Origin: Cupriavidus necator N-1
GTDB lineage: Bacteria; Pseudomonadota; Gammaproteobacteria; Burkholderiales; Burkholderiaceae
Reading direction: 5' to 3'
NCBI RefSeq assembly: GCF_000219215.1
Contig: NC_015726.1
Span: 1,798,001-1,862,000, forward strand
DNA length: 64,000 nucleotides
Below, piece by piece: positions 9,234 through 17,780 of this stretch. How positions within the stretch are numbered: position 1 is the first letter of the stretch; each line of letters begins with the position of its first letter. The notes below the pieces were generated by a model. That model was not told the DNA's origin. It did not search any database and was given only the letters and a program-made list of their open reading frames with translations. The translations under genes and the position numbers were made by a program.

Positions 9234-9664
9234 GCCCTGGGCATTGGCGGGCTGCGGCCCATATCGGCGGGGAGCGGGGCACTTGCCGTCTGGAACTGCC
9301 GGGGCGTCATGCCGCAGACGCTCTTCAGGCAGCGCGTCAGGTGGCTCTGGTCATAGAAGCCGCACTCGTGCGCCGTCAGCGCCGGAGAGTGGCCGTGCCT
9401 GAGCAACCACTGTGCGTGCCGGACGCGCTTCAGGCTGATGTAGCGGTGCGGCGTCATTCCCACCGTCTGCCGGAACACGGTCACGAAGCGCCCGACGCTG
9501 AGCTGGACGAGCTCGGCAAGCAGCGGCAGCGGCAGCGGTTCGCTTAGGTGCTGGTGAATATAGGCGAGCGCGGCGCCCAAGCGGGGATGGGCGTGGCCGT
9601 CCGCCGCGGGGCCGGCGATCTGCGGTTGAGAGGATGCAACGGTCGTACTCATGCTATCGAGCAT
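9197..9664 (-). CDS. AraC family single-domain transcriptional regulator
   Basis: This product is essentially one AraC-type DNA-binding domain with two helix-turn-helix motifs (LPLLAELVQLSVGRFVTVFR and ALTAHECGFYDQSHLTRCLK). It ends in the usual GMTPRQFQ signature. The usual N-terminal cupin or effector domain of about 150 residues is absent. I place the start at 9664 (MLDSMSTT). The frame stays open to a GTG at 9793 with no clear ribosome-binding site for either, so the N-terminus is uncertain. The 3' end overlaps the convergent Lrp-type gene by 37 bp. Confidence 0.75.
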   Translation of the reverse strand: MLDSMSTTVASSQPQIAGPAADGHAHPRLGAALAYIHQHLSEPLPLPLLAELVQLSVGRFVTVFRQTVGMTPHRYISLKRVRHAQWLLRHGHSPALTAHECGFYDQSHLTRCLKSVCGMTPRQFQTASAPLPADMGRSPPMPRAQVADGNRRSIG

Positions 9665-9972
9665 AAGTGCAACGTTGCCGTGCATCACGCCGATCTTGCC
9701 GCTCCGGCCCACATCGAATTGCGAACTGCGCTGTCGAGAACGCAGAATCTGCGGTACGGGTGCAGCCGAGCTGATATGGACCATGGCGGGCACGGCCGTT
9801 CAAGTGTCGCATCGCGGACTTGACATGGCCCCCGGGAATGCCAGGAGGGGGCGTGCGAGAGCGTGCAAATGTTGGGAGGCCCCCAAGCGAGGGCCGCTCG
9901 GGGTGCCTGTGGACTACGCTGATGGAAGGCGGAAGCCCGGCCAGCGCGACTGAGAAGCGCTGGCTCAGCTCG

Positions 9973-10704
9973 TCAAGGGAGGTATGTGCCCTTGTCGAAA
10001 TTGCCCGCCAGCAGCCTGCCGAATCCTGTGGGGCGGTCCGCCAGGCCCAGCGTGCGCAAGCAGTGCCAAAGCAGGGCCTGATTGCTGGTGATGACGGGTG
10101 TGCCGGCACGCTCGATCTCTTCGATGACGTCGCTCACCTGTATGCCGGCGCAGCTGATCAATACTGCATCGGCGTTGTCGGTATCGAGTTGCCGCGCCAG
10201 GTCCGCCCAGTGCGAGGCAGGAAACGAGCCCTGCTGAATCGGCGTGGAACAAGGGGCCGCGATTTCGCAGACAACTTCGACGCCGTGTCGGGCGAGGAAC
10301 GCGATTTCCATCTCGACCACCTCGCGCGGATAGGGTGTCATCAGTGCGACACGGCCCGCGCCAACCGCATGCAAGGCGGCGAGAATGGCGTCGGTGGTGG
10401 TGACCGAGCGGATGCCCGTTGCGTCAAAGATGCGCTGGTTGATGACTTGCGCCCCCACTGCCATGCTTGCTGCCGTGCAATTCATGGCGATCAGGCTGAC
10501 CCCGGCAGTGGCCAGCAGCGCGGCGTGGGACTCCACATCGGCGACAACGGCCTTGTCGCTTTCCAGCGAGGTGCGCGCGAACGGCATGCGCGTAGTCACG
10601 AACTGCACGCCGGGTGGCGCCATCCTTTGCACTTCGAAGTCGCACAGGCCGCCGGACGGGTAAAGGTGGCCAATGCGTGCCAGATAGCCAAAGCCAAGAC
10701 TCAT
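9973..10704 (-). CDS. Asp/Glu racemase superfamily enzyme (maleate isomerase/arylmalonate decarboxylase-like)
   Basis: A 243-aa member of the Asp/Glu/hydantoin racemase fold. The two active-site cysteines lie in IAMNCTAASM (about residue 73) and LISCAGIQ (about residue 191). LARIGHLYPSG near the N-terminus resembles the maleate isomerase/arylmalonate decarboxylase branch. It may isomerise or decarboxylate a small dicarboxylate. The start is the ATG at 10704, preceded by CAGGA; a longer frame upstream would run into the MFS gene. It lies 71 bp downstream of the aromatic-acid transporter on the same strand, suggesting that transporter and enzyme share a substrate. Substrate is inferred. Confidence 0.8.
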   Translation of the reverse strand: MSLGFGYLARIGHLYPSGGLCDFEVQRMAPPGVQFVTTRMPFARTSLESDKAVVADVESHAALLATAGVSLIAMNCTAASMAVGAQVINQRIFDATGIRSVTTTDAILAALHAVGAGRVALMTPYPREVVEMEIAFLARHGVEVVCEIAAPCSTPIQQGSFPASHWADLARQLDTDNADAVLISCAGIQVSDVIEEIERAGTPVITSNQALLWHCLRTLGLADRPTGFGRLLAGNFDKGTYLP

Positions 10705-10775
10705 GCTGCATTCCTGTTGATAGAGGCGGCCGGCACCGTCGCGTGCGCAAGCGATGCCGGCCAGCTTCCGGGGCG

Positions 10776-12113
10776 TTACTTCGTTGCTCGGGCGTGCTTC
10801 ATATGCTCGGGTGTCGGCGCGATGTACACCGCCAGCGCCGCCAATACCGCGGCTGCCGAAAACATGACGAAGTTCCACACCGGATTCACGTTCAGCCCTG
10901 CCATATAGCCGCCCAGCACCGGACCTGTCATGGCACCGAAGCGGCCGACGCCAACCGCCCAGCCGGTCGCGGAAGCGCGGGCATGCGGTGCATAGTAGTT
11001 CGCGATATAGCCCAGCAGCACCAGCGCCACGGCAATGCTGCCGAAGCCGGCGAGCGCGACCAGTACATAGTTGACCAGCAACACATTCTTTTGCGAGAGC
11101 GCGAAGATCGACACGGCTCCGACCAGGAAGCTGACAGCGATGGTCTTGCGCGGTCCGAAGTAATCGGCGATCCGTCCGATCATCACGCCGCCGATTGCCG
11201 CGGCCACGTTGAAGACCGCGAAGAAGGACAGGCTGGAGCCAAGGTCATAGCCGCTTTTGCGCATGATCTGCGGCAGCCACGTGCCCAGGCCATAGACCAC
11301 CGTGATCGCCATGAATTGGGCGGCCCACAGGCAGATCGTCCCGAACGCGTTCTTGCGCGAGAAGACCTCGGTGAACACGTCTTTCAATGGCGTGCGCGGC
11401 GTGTCGTCATGCGCCGGCGTAGCGGTTGCGGAGGGCGCGGAGGGCGCCTGCACACCGAGACGCTCGGCGAGCGCCTGGGCCTCCCGATGCCGGCGCTTGC
11501 CGACGAGGAACTCCAGCGATTCCGGCAGCCATAGCATCAGGACCGGAATGAACAGCAGTGGCAGCGCGCCGATGGCCACGATGGCGCGCCATCCATATTG
11601 CTCCATGTACGCCATGCCGGCCAGTGCCGAGACCACCGCGCCGATCGGGTAGCCCGAATACATCAGCGCGAAATTCAGGTTGCGACGCCAGGGCGGTGAG
11701 TATTCCACCGTGAGTGCGGCGGCGACCGAGATGACACCGCCCAGGCCGAGCCCGCCGATGCCGCGGATCAGGGCAAAGATTGCCGGCGTCGGGGCCCAGA
11801 CCGCTGCCAGCATCGACAGCGAGAACAGCGCCACGCAAGCGATCAGGAGCTTTTTCCGGCCCGTGAGGTCGCTGAGCGGGCTGATGAGGTAGGCGCCGAA
11901 CAAGGTGCCAACCAGCGCGGCGCTGCTCATCTGGCCAAGTTCGAGGGGTGTCAGCTTCCACTGCGGATCGTTGATCAGTGCCGGGACGATGGTTCCCATC
12001 ACGCCGATGTCGTAGCCCTCGGAGAGGATGGCGCCCCAGCAGAGGAGCAGGACGAGATAGGTGGTCCGCTGGGGCACGGATCGGGTGGTTTCGGAAGTAC
12101 CAACTGCATGCAT
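10776..12113 (-). CDS. MFS transporter, aromatic acid:H+ symporter (AAHS) family
   Basis: A 445-aa twelve-helix MFS protein. The first helix, LVLLLCWGAILSEGYDIGVMGT, contains the AAHS-typical GYDIG acidic motif. The MFS loop-2/3 signature is SDLTGRKKLL, and PPWRRNLNFALMYSGYPIGA is also characteristic of this family (PcaK, BenK, MhpT-like). A hydrophilic central loop falls near residues 215-240. It should import an aromatic or small organic acid with protons. It is followed on the same strand by the racemase-family gene. The TetR gene upstream ends 459 bp away. Confidence 0.9.
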   Translation of the reverse strand: MHAVGTSETTRSVPQRTTYLVLLLCWGAILSEGYDIGVMGTIVPALINDPQWKLTPLELGQMSSAALVGTLFGAYLISPLSDLTGRKKLLIACVALFSLSMLAAVWAPTPAIFALIRGIGGLGLGGVISVAAALTVEYSPPWRRNLNFALMYSGYPIGAVVSALAGMAYMEQYGWRAIVAIGALPLLFIPVLMLWLPESLEFLVGKRRHREAQALAERLGVQAPSAPSATATPAHDDTPRTPLKDVFTEVFSRKNAFGTICLWAAQFMAITVVYGLGTWLPQIMRKSGYDLGSSLSFFAVFNVAAAIGGVMIGRIADYFGPRKTIAVSFLVGAVSIFALSQKNVLLVNYVLVALAGFGSIAVALVLLGYIANYYAPHARASATGWAVGVGRFGAMTGPVLGGYMAGLNVNPVWNFVMFSAAAVLAALAVYIAPTPEHMKHARATK

Positions 12114-12572
12114 GGCGAAGACTCCAGGGGGCGGCTTGGACGGGGCGATAGCTGCCGGCAGGCGATGCGGCAGGCCTTTATGAGTAGCAGGCGAATAAAT
12201 AGTAGTATTCGTTTATATGCGTGCGGCATCAGGACATACCCTAGGCGCAGGCAGAACCGCCCGTCATCACCACGTTGGACGTCACGCCCGGGGGTCGCCT
12301 GGGGCAGTTCTCCACGCACAGATCGCAAGAGCAATGCCGGCGCGTTGCCGACTTTGGCGTTGCTACCGGAAAATCGGCGGAGTTTCAGGTGTGACCGACG
12401 TCCTTCCATGCCGGCAGTTGTAAGCCGGCATGGGAGAAGGATAGTGCTGCGGGGAGAGAAAGAATCAGGGCGCGAATGGGAAGCGGAATGCGGGGCCGCG
12501 AGGTGCGGAGCGCGCTACCTGATGAGTATCATTTCTTATTCGAAGGGGCCATCGGCCGACCCCTTGGCGCGT
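12114..12572. promoter_or_regulatory. Gap upstream of the AAHS transporter with an operator-like palindrome
   Basis: No gene is evident in these 459 bp. A 6-bp inverted repeat, CGAATA (12192-12197) and TATTCG (12206-12211), lies about 80 bp before the transporter start in an AT-rich stretch suited to a promoter. A short sequence ending CTTATTCGA near 12535-12550 resembles part of the element upstream of the PyrK-like operon (32218-32243). The rest appears unremarkable. Confidence 0.35.
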
Positions 12573-13226
12573 TCAGGATGCCGCGGAGGTTGCCAGGTCC
12601 TTGCGCGAGCGCGTCGCGCGGCCCTTGCCGCGGGGCGCGGCTTCCCTGGTTTCCTCCGGCCCCAGCATCATGTCTGTCATCAGGGTGGCGATCGCCTCCA
12701 AGTCGCGCGTATCGCCGATACGGCTGTTGATGGCGAAGCCGTCGTAGGCCATCCACAGGATGTGGGCCAGCAGCCGGTCCGAGGCCAGGTAGGCACGCTC
12801 GGGCGGCAAGCTTTCCAGGACCAGGTCAGTGATCGCGACTTCGCACCGTTCCAGCAGGTTGTTGGGCTTGGGCGTGTCTTTGGGGGCACTGGCAAGCGCT
12901 TCGATCATCGCGTTGGCGAAGGAGTGATCGGCAGCGGGAATGTCGCCCCACAGGCCGACGAGGATGCGCCGCAGCCGCGTGCGGGGCGTCGGGAACTTCT
13001 GCACCGACTCGCGCAGGGTGTCCAGACGAGCGAGCAGCCATGGCGTATAGATCTCGTAGAAGATCAGCAGCTTGGAATCGAAGTACACGTACAGGTTGGC
13101 CACGGTCATGCCGGCCGCGCGCGCGATCTCCGACATCGTTGTCGCCGTATAGCCCTTGCGGCAGAACAGATCGAACGCCGCCGCGAGTATCGCCTCGCGC
13201 ATCCCTGGTTTCTTGACTTGTGGCAT
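12573..13226 (-). CDS. TetR family transcriptional regulator
   Basis: A 217-aa repressor-type regulator. The N-terminal TetR helix-turn-helix is at about residues 8-55 (ILAAAFDLFCRKGYTATTMS, then EIARAAGMTVANLYVYFDSK). An all-helical C-terminal effector and dimer domain ends in a basic tail (GKGRATRSRK). The ATG at 13226 has AAGGAAGG just upstream, and a longer frame to 13265 is less likely. It is divergent from the Rieske dioxygenase operon with a 236-bp shared control region. It is the obvious local regulator of that operon and perhaps of the PyrK-like operon, whose promoter is nearly the same. Confidence 0.88.
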   Translation of the reverse strand: MPQVKKPGMREAILAAAFDLFCRKGYTATTMSEIARAAGMTVANLYVYFDSKLLIFYEIYTPWLLARLDTLRESVQKFPTPRTRLRRILVGLWGDIPAADHSFANAMIEALASAPKDTPKPNNLLERCEVAITDLVLESLPPERAYLASDRLLAHILWMAYDGFAINSRIGDTRDLEAIATLMTDMMLGPEETREAAPRGKGRATRSRKDLATSAAS

Positions 13227-13374
13227 TGCCCTTCCTTCTTGCCCGCTCCCGGGCCGTCTTCCCATCTGGCGTGTGTAGCTGGTGCATTTGATGCCCCAAC
13301 GTGGTTCGGTATTGTACCAAGAGGGGGCGTGAGTGATGACGGCATCGCCTCACCGCACGCTTTTACGTTTTGTC

Positions 13375-13418
13375 TTGACTTTTCCGCACCTGAAAATAAA
13401 ATGCCATTCATTATTGGA
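13375..13418 (+). promoter_or_regulatory. Sigma70-type promoter and operator of the Rieske dioxygenase operon
   Basis: TTGACT (13375-13380) and TAAAAT (13397-13402) are spaced 16 bp, a strong sigma70 match. The palindromic core AATGCCATT (13400-13408) overlaps the -10 box and is followed by CATTATT. A 26-bp stretch here (13393-13418) matches 22 of 26 positions at 32218-32243 upstream of the PyrK-like gene, which also has a TTGACT box. A repressor bound here would block RNA polymerase. The first gene starts about 60 bp downstream. Confidence 0.6.
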
Positions 13419-13462
13419 CGGCGAGCCCATCGCCGATGTCCCCATCCAGGAGGAGATGCGCA

Positions 13463-14731
13463 ATGACATCGCAGCAGACGTTCTTCACTGACCGCTACCC
13501 GGAACTAGGCAAAGGGCCGGTCCCGGTCGAGCCTTATATCTCGCCCGAGTACTACGAGCGCGAAAAGGCCCAGATCTTCAAGAAGACTTGGCTGCAGGTC
13601 GGCCGCGTGGAAGAGATCCCCAATCCGGGCGACTACTTCGTCAAGGAACTGGCGGTCTGTGACACCGAGATTATCGTGGTGCGCAACAAGCAGGGTGAGA
13701 TCCGCGCCATGCATAACGTCTGCGCGCACCGGCTGAATCAGGTCGTTTATGAAAAATGCGGCAACACGCGCAAGTTCTTCTGCAAGTTCCACGGCTGGGC
13801 CTACGACCTCGACGGCCGCCTGACCGGCGTGCCGGAGGAGGGCTGCTTCTTTGACATGCAGCGTGAAGACTATGGTCTTTCGCAAGTCTCCTGCGACGTC
13901 TGGCAGGGCTTCATCTTCGTCAATATGCAAGCCCGGCCGGAACAGACGCTGGCCGAGTTCATGAAGCCGGTCTATGGCGATGTGGAGGGCTACCCGTTTG
14001 ACAAGCTGACGTGCGCGTTCCAGTGGACCAGCGTCGTCAACTGCAACTGGAAGCTCGCTCTCGATGCCTTCCAGGAGGCCTATCACGTTGCCTACGTCCA
14101 CGGCAATTCCATCGCGGACGCGATCGACAAGAGCGATGGCGGCAGCATGCGGCCACTGGACGTCGTCTGTGGGGACCTGCACCGGCGCCTGTCGCTGGCG
14201 GGGAACCAGAAGTCGGTCTACGGCAACCCGAAGGCGGTGACCAGTGGCGGCGCCGCGGCGGCGGAAGCCCTGGCGGAATCCGCCGCATCGCGCCCGATCG
14301 CAGCCGCGGCCTTGCGTGCCGGCATGGGCAGCGCGAAGCACGAGTTTCCGCTCGAAGCTTTGCCGAAGGGCGTCAACTGGACGCAGAGCAAGAACTGGCT
14401 GTTCGACATCAACGTCATCTTCCCCGACTTCTACGTCTCATTGCGGCCCAACTACTACCAGGCCTACACCTTCCGCCCGATCGCGCACAACAAGATGTTA
14501 TTCGAGGGGCGTGTGTATTACCCGGAGATGACCACTGCCGGTGGCCGCTTCTTCCTCGAATACATGAAGGTCGCCCTGCGCGACGTGCTGCTGGAAGACA
14601 TGAGCACGCTGGAGCGCACACAGGCAGCGGCGGAAACCGGCGCCAAGACACACATGATCCTGCAGGACAGCGAAATCCTGGTCCGCCACGGCGCCCACGT
14701 GGTCGACCGCCTGGTCGGCGCAGATCAGTAA
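13463..14731 (+). CDS. Rieske aromatic ring-hydroxylating dioxygenase, large subunit
   Basis: A 422-aa oxygenase alpha subunit. The Rieske 2Fe-2S ligands are Cys87, His89, Cys107 and His110 (NVCAHR, FCKFHGWAYD). The mononuclear iron site is in DAFQEAYHVAYVH (Glu205, His208, His213). It would dihydroxylate an aromatic ring using O2 and electrons from the ferredoxin and reductase encoded downstream. The ATG at 13463 follows AGGAGGAG and is preferred over an earlier in-frame start. It is the first gene of an operon through the intradiol dioxygenase at 20147. The ring substrate is not identifiable; ortho-cleavage of a catechol is the logical next step. Confidence 0.9.
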   Translation: MTSQQTFFTDRYPELGKGPVPVEPYISPEYYEREKAQIFKKTWLQVGRVEEIPNPGDYFVKELAVCDTEIIVVRNKQGEIRAMHNVCAHRLNQVVYEKCGNTRKFFCKFHGWAYDLDGRLTGVPEEGCFFDMQREDYGLSQVSCDVWQGFIFVNMQARPEQTLAEFMKPVYGDVEGYPFDKLTCAFQWTSVVNCNWKLALDAFQEAYHVAYVHGNSIADAIDKSDGGSMRPLDVVCGDLHRRLSLAGNQKSVYGNPKAVTSGGAAAAEALAESAASRPIAAAALRAGMGSAKHEFPLEALPKGVNWTQSKNWLFDINVIFPDFYVSLRPNYYQAYTFRPIAHNKMLFEGRVYYPEMTTAGGRFFLEYMKVALRDVLLEDMSTLERTQAAAETGAKTHMILQDSEILVRHGAHVVDRLVGADQ

Positions 14732-14749
14732 GACATTCGGAGCCAAGTC

Positions 14750-15136
14750 ATGGAAGAAAAGATCATCAATATCGGCGGCCTGCAGACGCAACGCGCGGCG
14801 GCCTTGCCCGAGCGCTTTGCACATCTGAACCCGATCGCGCACTGGAGCCTGCCGACCGAAACCGCGCGCAATATCCAGCGCCACCGCGCCTCGATGGAAG
14901 AGATCCGCGCCTTTGCAGCGACCATGCTGGGTGAAATCGACGCGATTTCCGCATACCTGGACACCTTCGAACCCGGCACGATGCCGGCGGAGGCCCAGGC
15001 GCTGATGAACCTGCTGCTGTCGCTGGCGGAGGTGGCGCCGGCCATCGAGTTCTACCGGCAACAGGCGGTGATCGATGGTTTCGATCCACGCCGCTTCGTG
15101 GCCGACGAGGCCTTCAAGTTGTCCCCGGCGCTTTGA
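14750..15136 (+). CDS. Uncharacterised 128-aa protein in the Rieske operon
   Basis: A 128-aa protein beginning MEEKIINIGGLQTQR. I recognise no domain. It is predicted soluble and largely helical, with no signal peptide, cysteine cluster or membrane segment. It contains LPTETARNIQRHRASMEEIR and a leucine-rich stretch (ALMNLLLSLAEVAPAIEF). It lies 18 bp after the oxygenase large subunit and before two cupins, with the same base composition, so it is a real operon member. It could be a maturation factor or small structural partner of the oxygenase; that is speculation. Confidence 0.75.
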   Translation: MEEKIINIGGLQTQRAAALPERFAHLNPIAHWSLPTETARNIQRHRASMEEIRAFAATMLGEIDAISAYLDTFEPGTMPAEAQALMNLLLSLAEVAPAIEFYRQQAVIDGFDPRRFVADEAFKLSPAL

Positions 15137-15161
15137 TCGCGCGGCCGCAGAGGAGTCCATC

Positions 15162-15587
15162 ATGCCGAAATGCCGAGTGTTCGCCATCGACAACAACCTG
15201 AAGGAAGTGGTCGCCGATGGCCTGTACATGAAACACATGTTTGGCGAAACGGTCAGCGTTGCCGTCGTCAAGTTCGTCGAGACCGCCGGCAGGGACCTGC
15301 CAGCGAAATCCCACCAGCATGGCGAGGAAGCGTCGCTCCAGTTCTCGGGAGCCTGCTCCGTATTCGAAGGGCTGGGTGAAGACGGCGACCTCGAGACCGT
15401 CATGGAGCAGGGCGATGCGCTGCTGATCCCGGCCGGCCTGATGCACTACGGCAGTAATCGCTTCGAGCCCGCCGGCGTCAGCATGCGGCTGAACGTGGTG
15501 ACACCCGCCCGCAAGGAGTACGGCGCCGAGGATACGGTTCCTTACTACCCGCTGGCCGACCGGGGAGAACAGGGGGAGCGGGCATGA
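15162..15587 (+). CDS. Cupin domain protein
   Basis: A 141-aa single-domain cupin. Metal-ligand motif 1 is SHQHGEEASLQFSG (about residues 50-63) and motif 2 is GDALLIPAGLMHYG (about residues 88-101). The ATG at 15162 follows AGAGGAG. Its stop overlaps the ATG of the next cupin gene (ATGA), implying coupled translation. Cupins of this size can bind aromatic ligands, act as small isomerases or dioxygenases, or stabilise partners. Its place between oxygenase and reductase suggests it handles an unstable intermediate. No specific reaction can be assigned. Confidence 0.8.
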   Translation: MPKCRVFAIDNNLKEVVADGLYMKHMFGETVSVAVVKFVETAGRDLPAKSHQHGEEASLQFSGACSVFEGLGEDGDLETVMEQGDALLIPAGLMHYGSNRFEPAGVSMRLNVVTPARKEYGAEDTVPYYPLADRGEQGERA

Positions 15588-15964
15588 ACGCGCAAGGACA
15601 TCCGGACGTGGACGCACGCGCCAGCCAGCCGCTTTGCCGTCGCGTGGCGGCCGGGCAATCGACTTCAACCGGACCGGCGCGACATGAAACCAGCGGCGAC
15701 GCCTTCGACATCGCCGTCCATGTGCTCAGTCAGGGCCAAACACTGAGCGCCGCGGCCGGCCAGGCGGGCGAGGAGGTGGCAGCGGTGCTGGAAGGCACAT
15801 TCACGATCGAAGCCGCCGGCGAGACTTATCGCCTGTCGAAGGGGGAGGGGATCATCATTCCCAGTGCCGAGCCCCGCCTCTGGACCTGCGACACCGAGGG
15901 CGGGCGCCTGTATCGCGTCATCAACCGCACCTCGCTGGGCGCGCAAGCTGGAGCCGCGGCATGA
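15584..15964 (+). CDS. Second cupin domain protein
   Basis: A 126-aa cupin starting inside the stop codon of the preceding cupin (ATGA overlap). It has the beta-barrel pattern GEEVAAVLEGTFTIEAAGE and LSKGEGIIIPSAEPRLWTC. The usual histidine pair of motif 1 is missing (AAAGQAGEEVAAVLEG), so metal binding may be lost or altered. It overlaps the reductase start by four bases. Two adjacent, dissimilar cupins may form a heteromer; this is inference. Confidence 0.75.
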   Translation: MNAQGHPDVDARASQPLCRRVAAGQSTSTGPARHETSGDAFDIAVHVLSQGQTLSAAAGQAGEEVAAVLEGTFTIEAAGETYRLSKGEGIIIPSAEPRLWTCDTEGGRLYRVINRTSLGAQAGAAA

Positions 15965-17196
15965 ACACGCCCGAACACATCGTCATCGTGGGCGCCGGCC
16001 ATGCCGGTGGCCGCGTCGCACAGCACTTGCGCGCGCTCGGCTACGACCGGCGCCTTACCCTCGTGGGAGAGGAGCCGCATGCACCGTACGAGCGGCCGGC
16101 ATTGTCGAAAGAGCTGCTCAAGGGCGAGCGCTCCGCGGCGGAGCTCGTGCTGGGTCCTTCCGACTTCTGGATGGATGGCAGCGCGGTCGAGCATGTGCGC
16201 GGACGCGCTAGCGCGCTCGACGCCGGGGCGAAGCTGCTGACCCTGGACGACGGCAGCACGATCGGCTTCGACCGGCTGGTCGTTGCGACCGGCGCGCGCG
16301 CGCGTACGCTCAACATACCGGGGGCTGACCTGCCCGGCGTCGTCACCTTGCGCACCATCGACGACAGCCTTGCGTTGCGCGAGACGCTTGCGCCCGGCCG
16401 GCGCGTGGCGATCGTCGGGGCCGGCGTGATCGGCATGGAAGTGGCCGCCAGCGCCAGGGCGCTCGGGGCGGACGTGACCGTGCTCGAGGCAGGGCAGCGC
16501 ATTCTCGCGCGTTGCCTGCCGCCCGCGGCCTCGGAATGGCTGCATGCCTTGCACACGGCCGACGGCACCCGCATCGAGACCGGCGTACAGGTCAGCCGCA
16601 TCGAGCGCGACGGCACCGTACTGCGTGTCCATGTCGCGCGCGATGGCGAAACCTGGACCCTGGCAGCGGATATCGTGCTGGCGGCAGTGGGCATCGACAG
16701 CGGCGTGGATTTCCTCCAGGGCACCGGGATCGCCAACGAGCATGGCGTTGCGGTAGGTGCCGATTGCCGCAGCCCCGTTGCGCCGTGGTGCTTTGCCGCG
16801 GGCGATGTGGCTCTGACCTACAGCCCGCTGTACCAGCGTGCCGTGCGGCAGGAAACCTGGCGCAATGCCGAGAACCAGGCACAAGCGGTGGCCGGGTTCA
16901 TCCTGGGCCGTACCGAGCCGTACGTCGAAGTCCCGTGGATGTGGACCGACCAGCTCGGGCACAACATCCAGGTGGTCGGGCATCCGGGCGACGCCGACGA
17001 GATCATGGTGCGCCACGGCGTGTCCGGCGATCCCGCCACCATGCTGCTGCTGCGCGGCGAGCAAGTCGTTGGCGGTGTCCTGATCAATAACGGGCGCGAC
17101 CGCAAGCACCTGGAAGCGCTGGTGCGCCAGGGCACGCGGGTCGAACGCAGCCGTCTCGCCGACACCGCCGTCCCGCTCAAGGCGCTGGCGTCATGA
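15961..17196 (+). CDS. FAD/NAD(P)H ferredoxin reductase of the Rieske system
   Basis: A 411-aa reductase of the putidaredoxin/BphA4 type. The FAD Rossmann motif VIVGAGHAGGRVAQHLR is at the N-terminus, and PYERPALSKELL is typical of the class. The NAD-binding Rossmann motif is RVAIVGAGVIGMEVA (about residue 150). The second FAD contact is CFAAGDVALTY. It takes electrons from NAD(P)H and reduces the Rieske ferredoxin encoded at 17781. It overlaps the cupin before it and the NTF2-fold gene after it by four bases each. Confidence 0.92.
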   Translation: MNTPEHIVIVGAGHAGGRVAQHLRALGYDRRLTLVGEEPHAPYERPALSKELLKGERSAAELVLGPSDFWMDGSAVEHVRGRASALDAGAKLLTLDDGSTIGFDRLVVATGARARTLNIPGADLPGVVTLRTIDDSLALRETLAPGRRVAIVGAGVIGMEVAASARALGADVTVLEAGQRILARCLPPAASEWLHALHTADGTRIETGVQVSRIERDGTVLRVHVARDGETWTLAADIVLAAVGIDSGVDFLQGTGIANEHGVAVGADCRSPVAPWCFAAGDVALTYSPLYQRAVRQETWRNAENQAQAVAGFILGRTEPYVEVPWMWTDQLGHNIQVVGHPGDADEIMVRHGVSGDPATMLLLRGEQVVGGVLINNGRDRKHLEALVRQGTRVERSRLADTAVPLKALAS

Positions 17197-17759
17197 GCGC
17201 GTCCACCACCGAAGAGCGGCTGGCGCGGCTGGAGGCGGCCGAGGCGATCCGGGCCCTGAAGGCCCGCTATGCCTCCCTGGCCGATGCCAAATACCGGCCC
17301 GACTACACACGCCTGGCGGATGACGCCATGCGTGAGGTGGCGTGGGAGCAGGCGCTGTGCTTCACCGAGGACGCCATATGGGTAGGCGGGCAGGGATTCG
17401 GCGATTCGCTGGTGGGCCGGTCACAGCTGCACGACTGGTTCCAGCGTTCGCCCTGGTGCTTCGCCGTGCACTACTACGGCAGCCCGCAACTCGATATCGA
17501 CGGGGATCGCGCGCACGGCGTCTGGCGCCTCTGGCAGCTGGCCTTGCGTGAAGACAACTGCGATGCCGTCCTGCTGGCCGCTACCACGCACGAGGACTAC
17601 CGGCGCGACACCGATGGCGACTGGCGCTGCTGCCGCATGCGCTTTGCCGGGATCCACATGACATCGCTGGGGCAGGGCCCCATGCCGCTGATGGCGACGC
17701 TGGCGGCGCTGGATGCCAGGATGGCAGACCGGGCGCGGCATGCTGAGCCATACGCCTGA
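17193..17759 (+). CDS. SnoaL/NTF2-like protein, probable dioxygenase small (beta) subunit or dehydratase
   Basis: A 188-aa protein with an NTF2/SnoaL-like fold pattern. A helical start (EERLARLEAAEAIRALKARY) is followed by FTEDAIWVGG and WFQRSPWCFAVHYYGSPQLD. The family includes Rieske dioxygenase beta subunits, scytalone-dehydratase-like enzymes and BaiE-type dehydratases. Its position between reductase and ferredoxin in a tight operon supports a structural small-subunit role. It is only distantly like classical BphA2/NdoC subunits, so a separate isomerase or dehydratase role is also open. It overlaps the reductase gene by four bases. Confidence 0.75.
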   Translation: MSASTTEERLARLEAAEAIRALKARYASLADAKYRPDYTRLADDAMREVAWEQALCFTEDAIWVGGQGFGDSLVGRSQLHDWFQRSPWCFAVHYYGSPQLDIDGDRAHGVWRLWQLALREDNCDAVLLAATTHEDYRRDTDGDWRCCRMRFAGIHMTSLGQGPMPLMATLAALDARMADRARHAEPYA

Positions 17760-17780
17760 ATACATTTGGGAGGAAGCACC

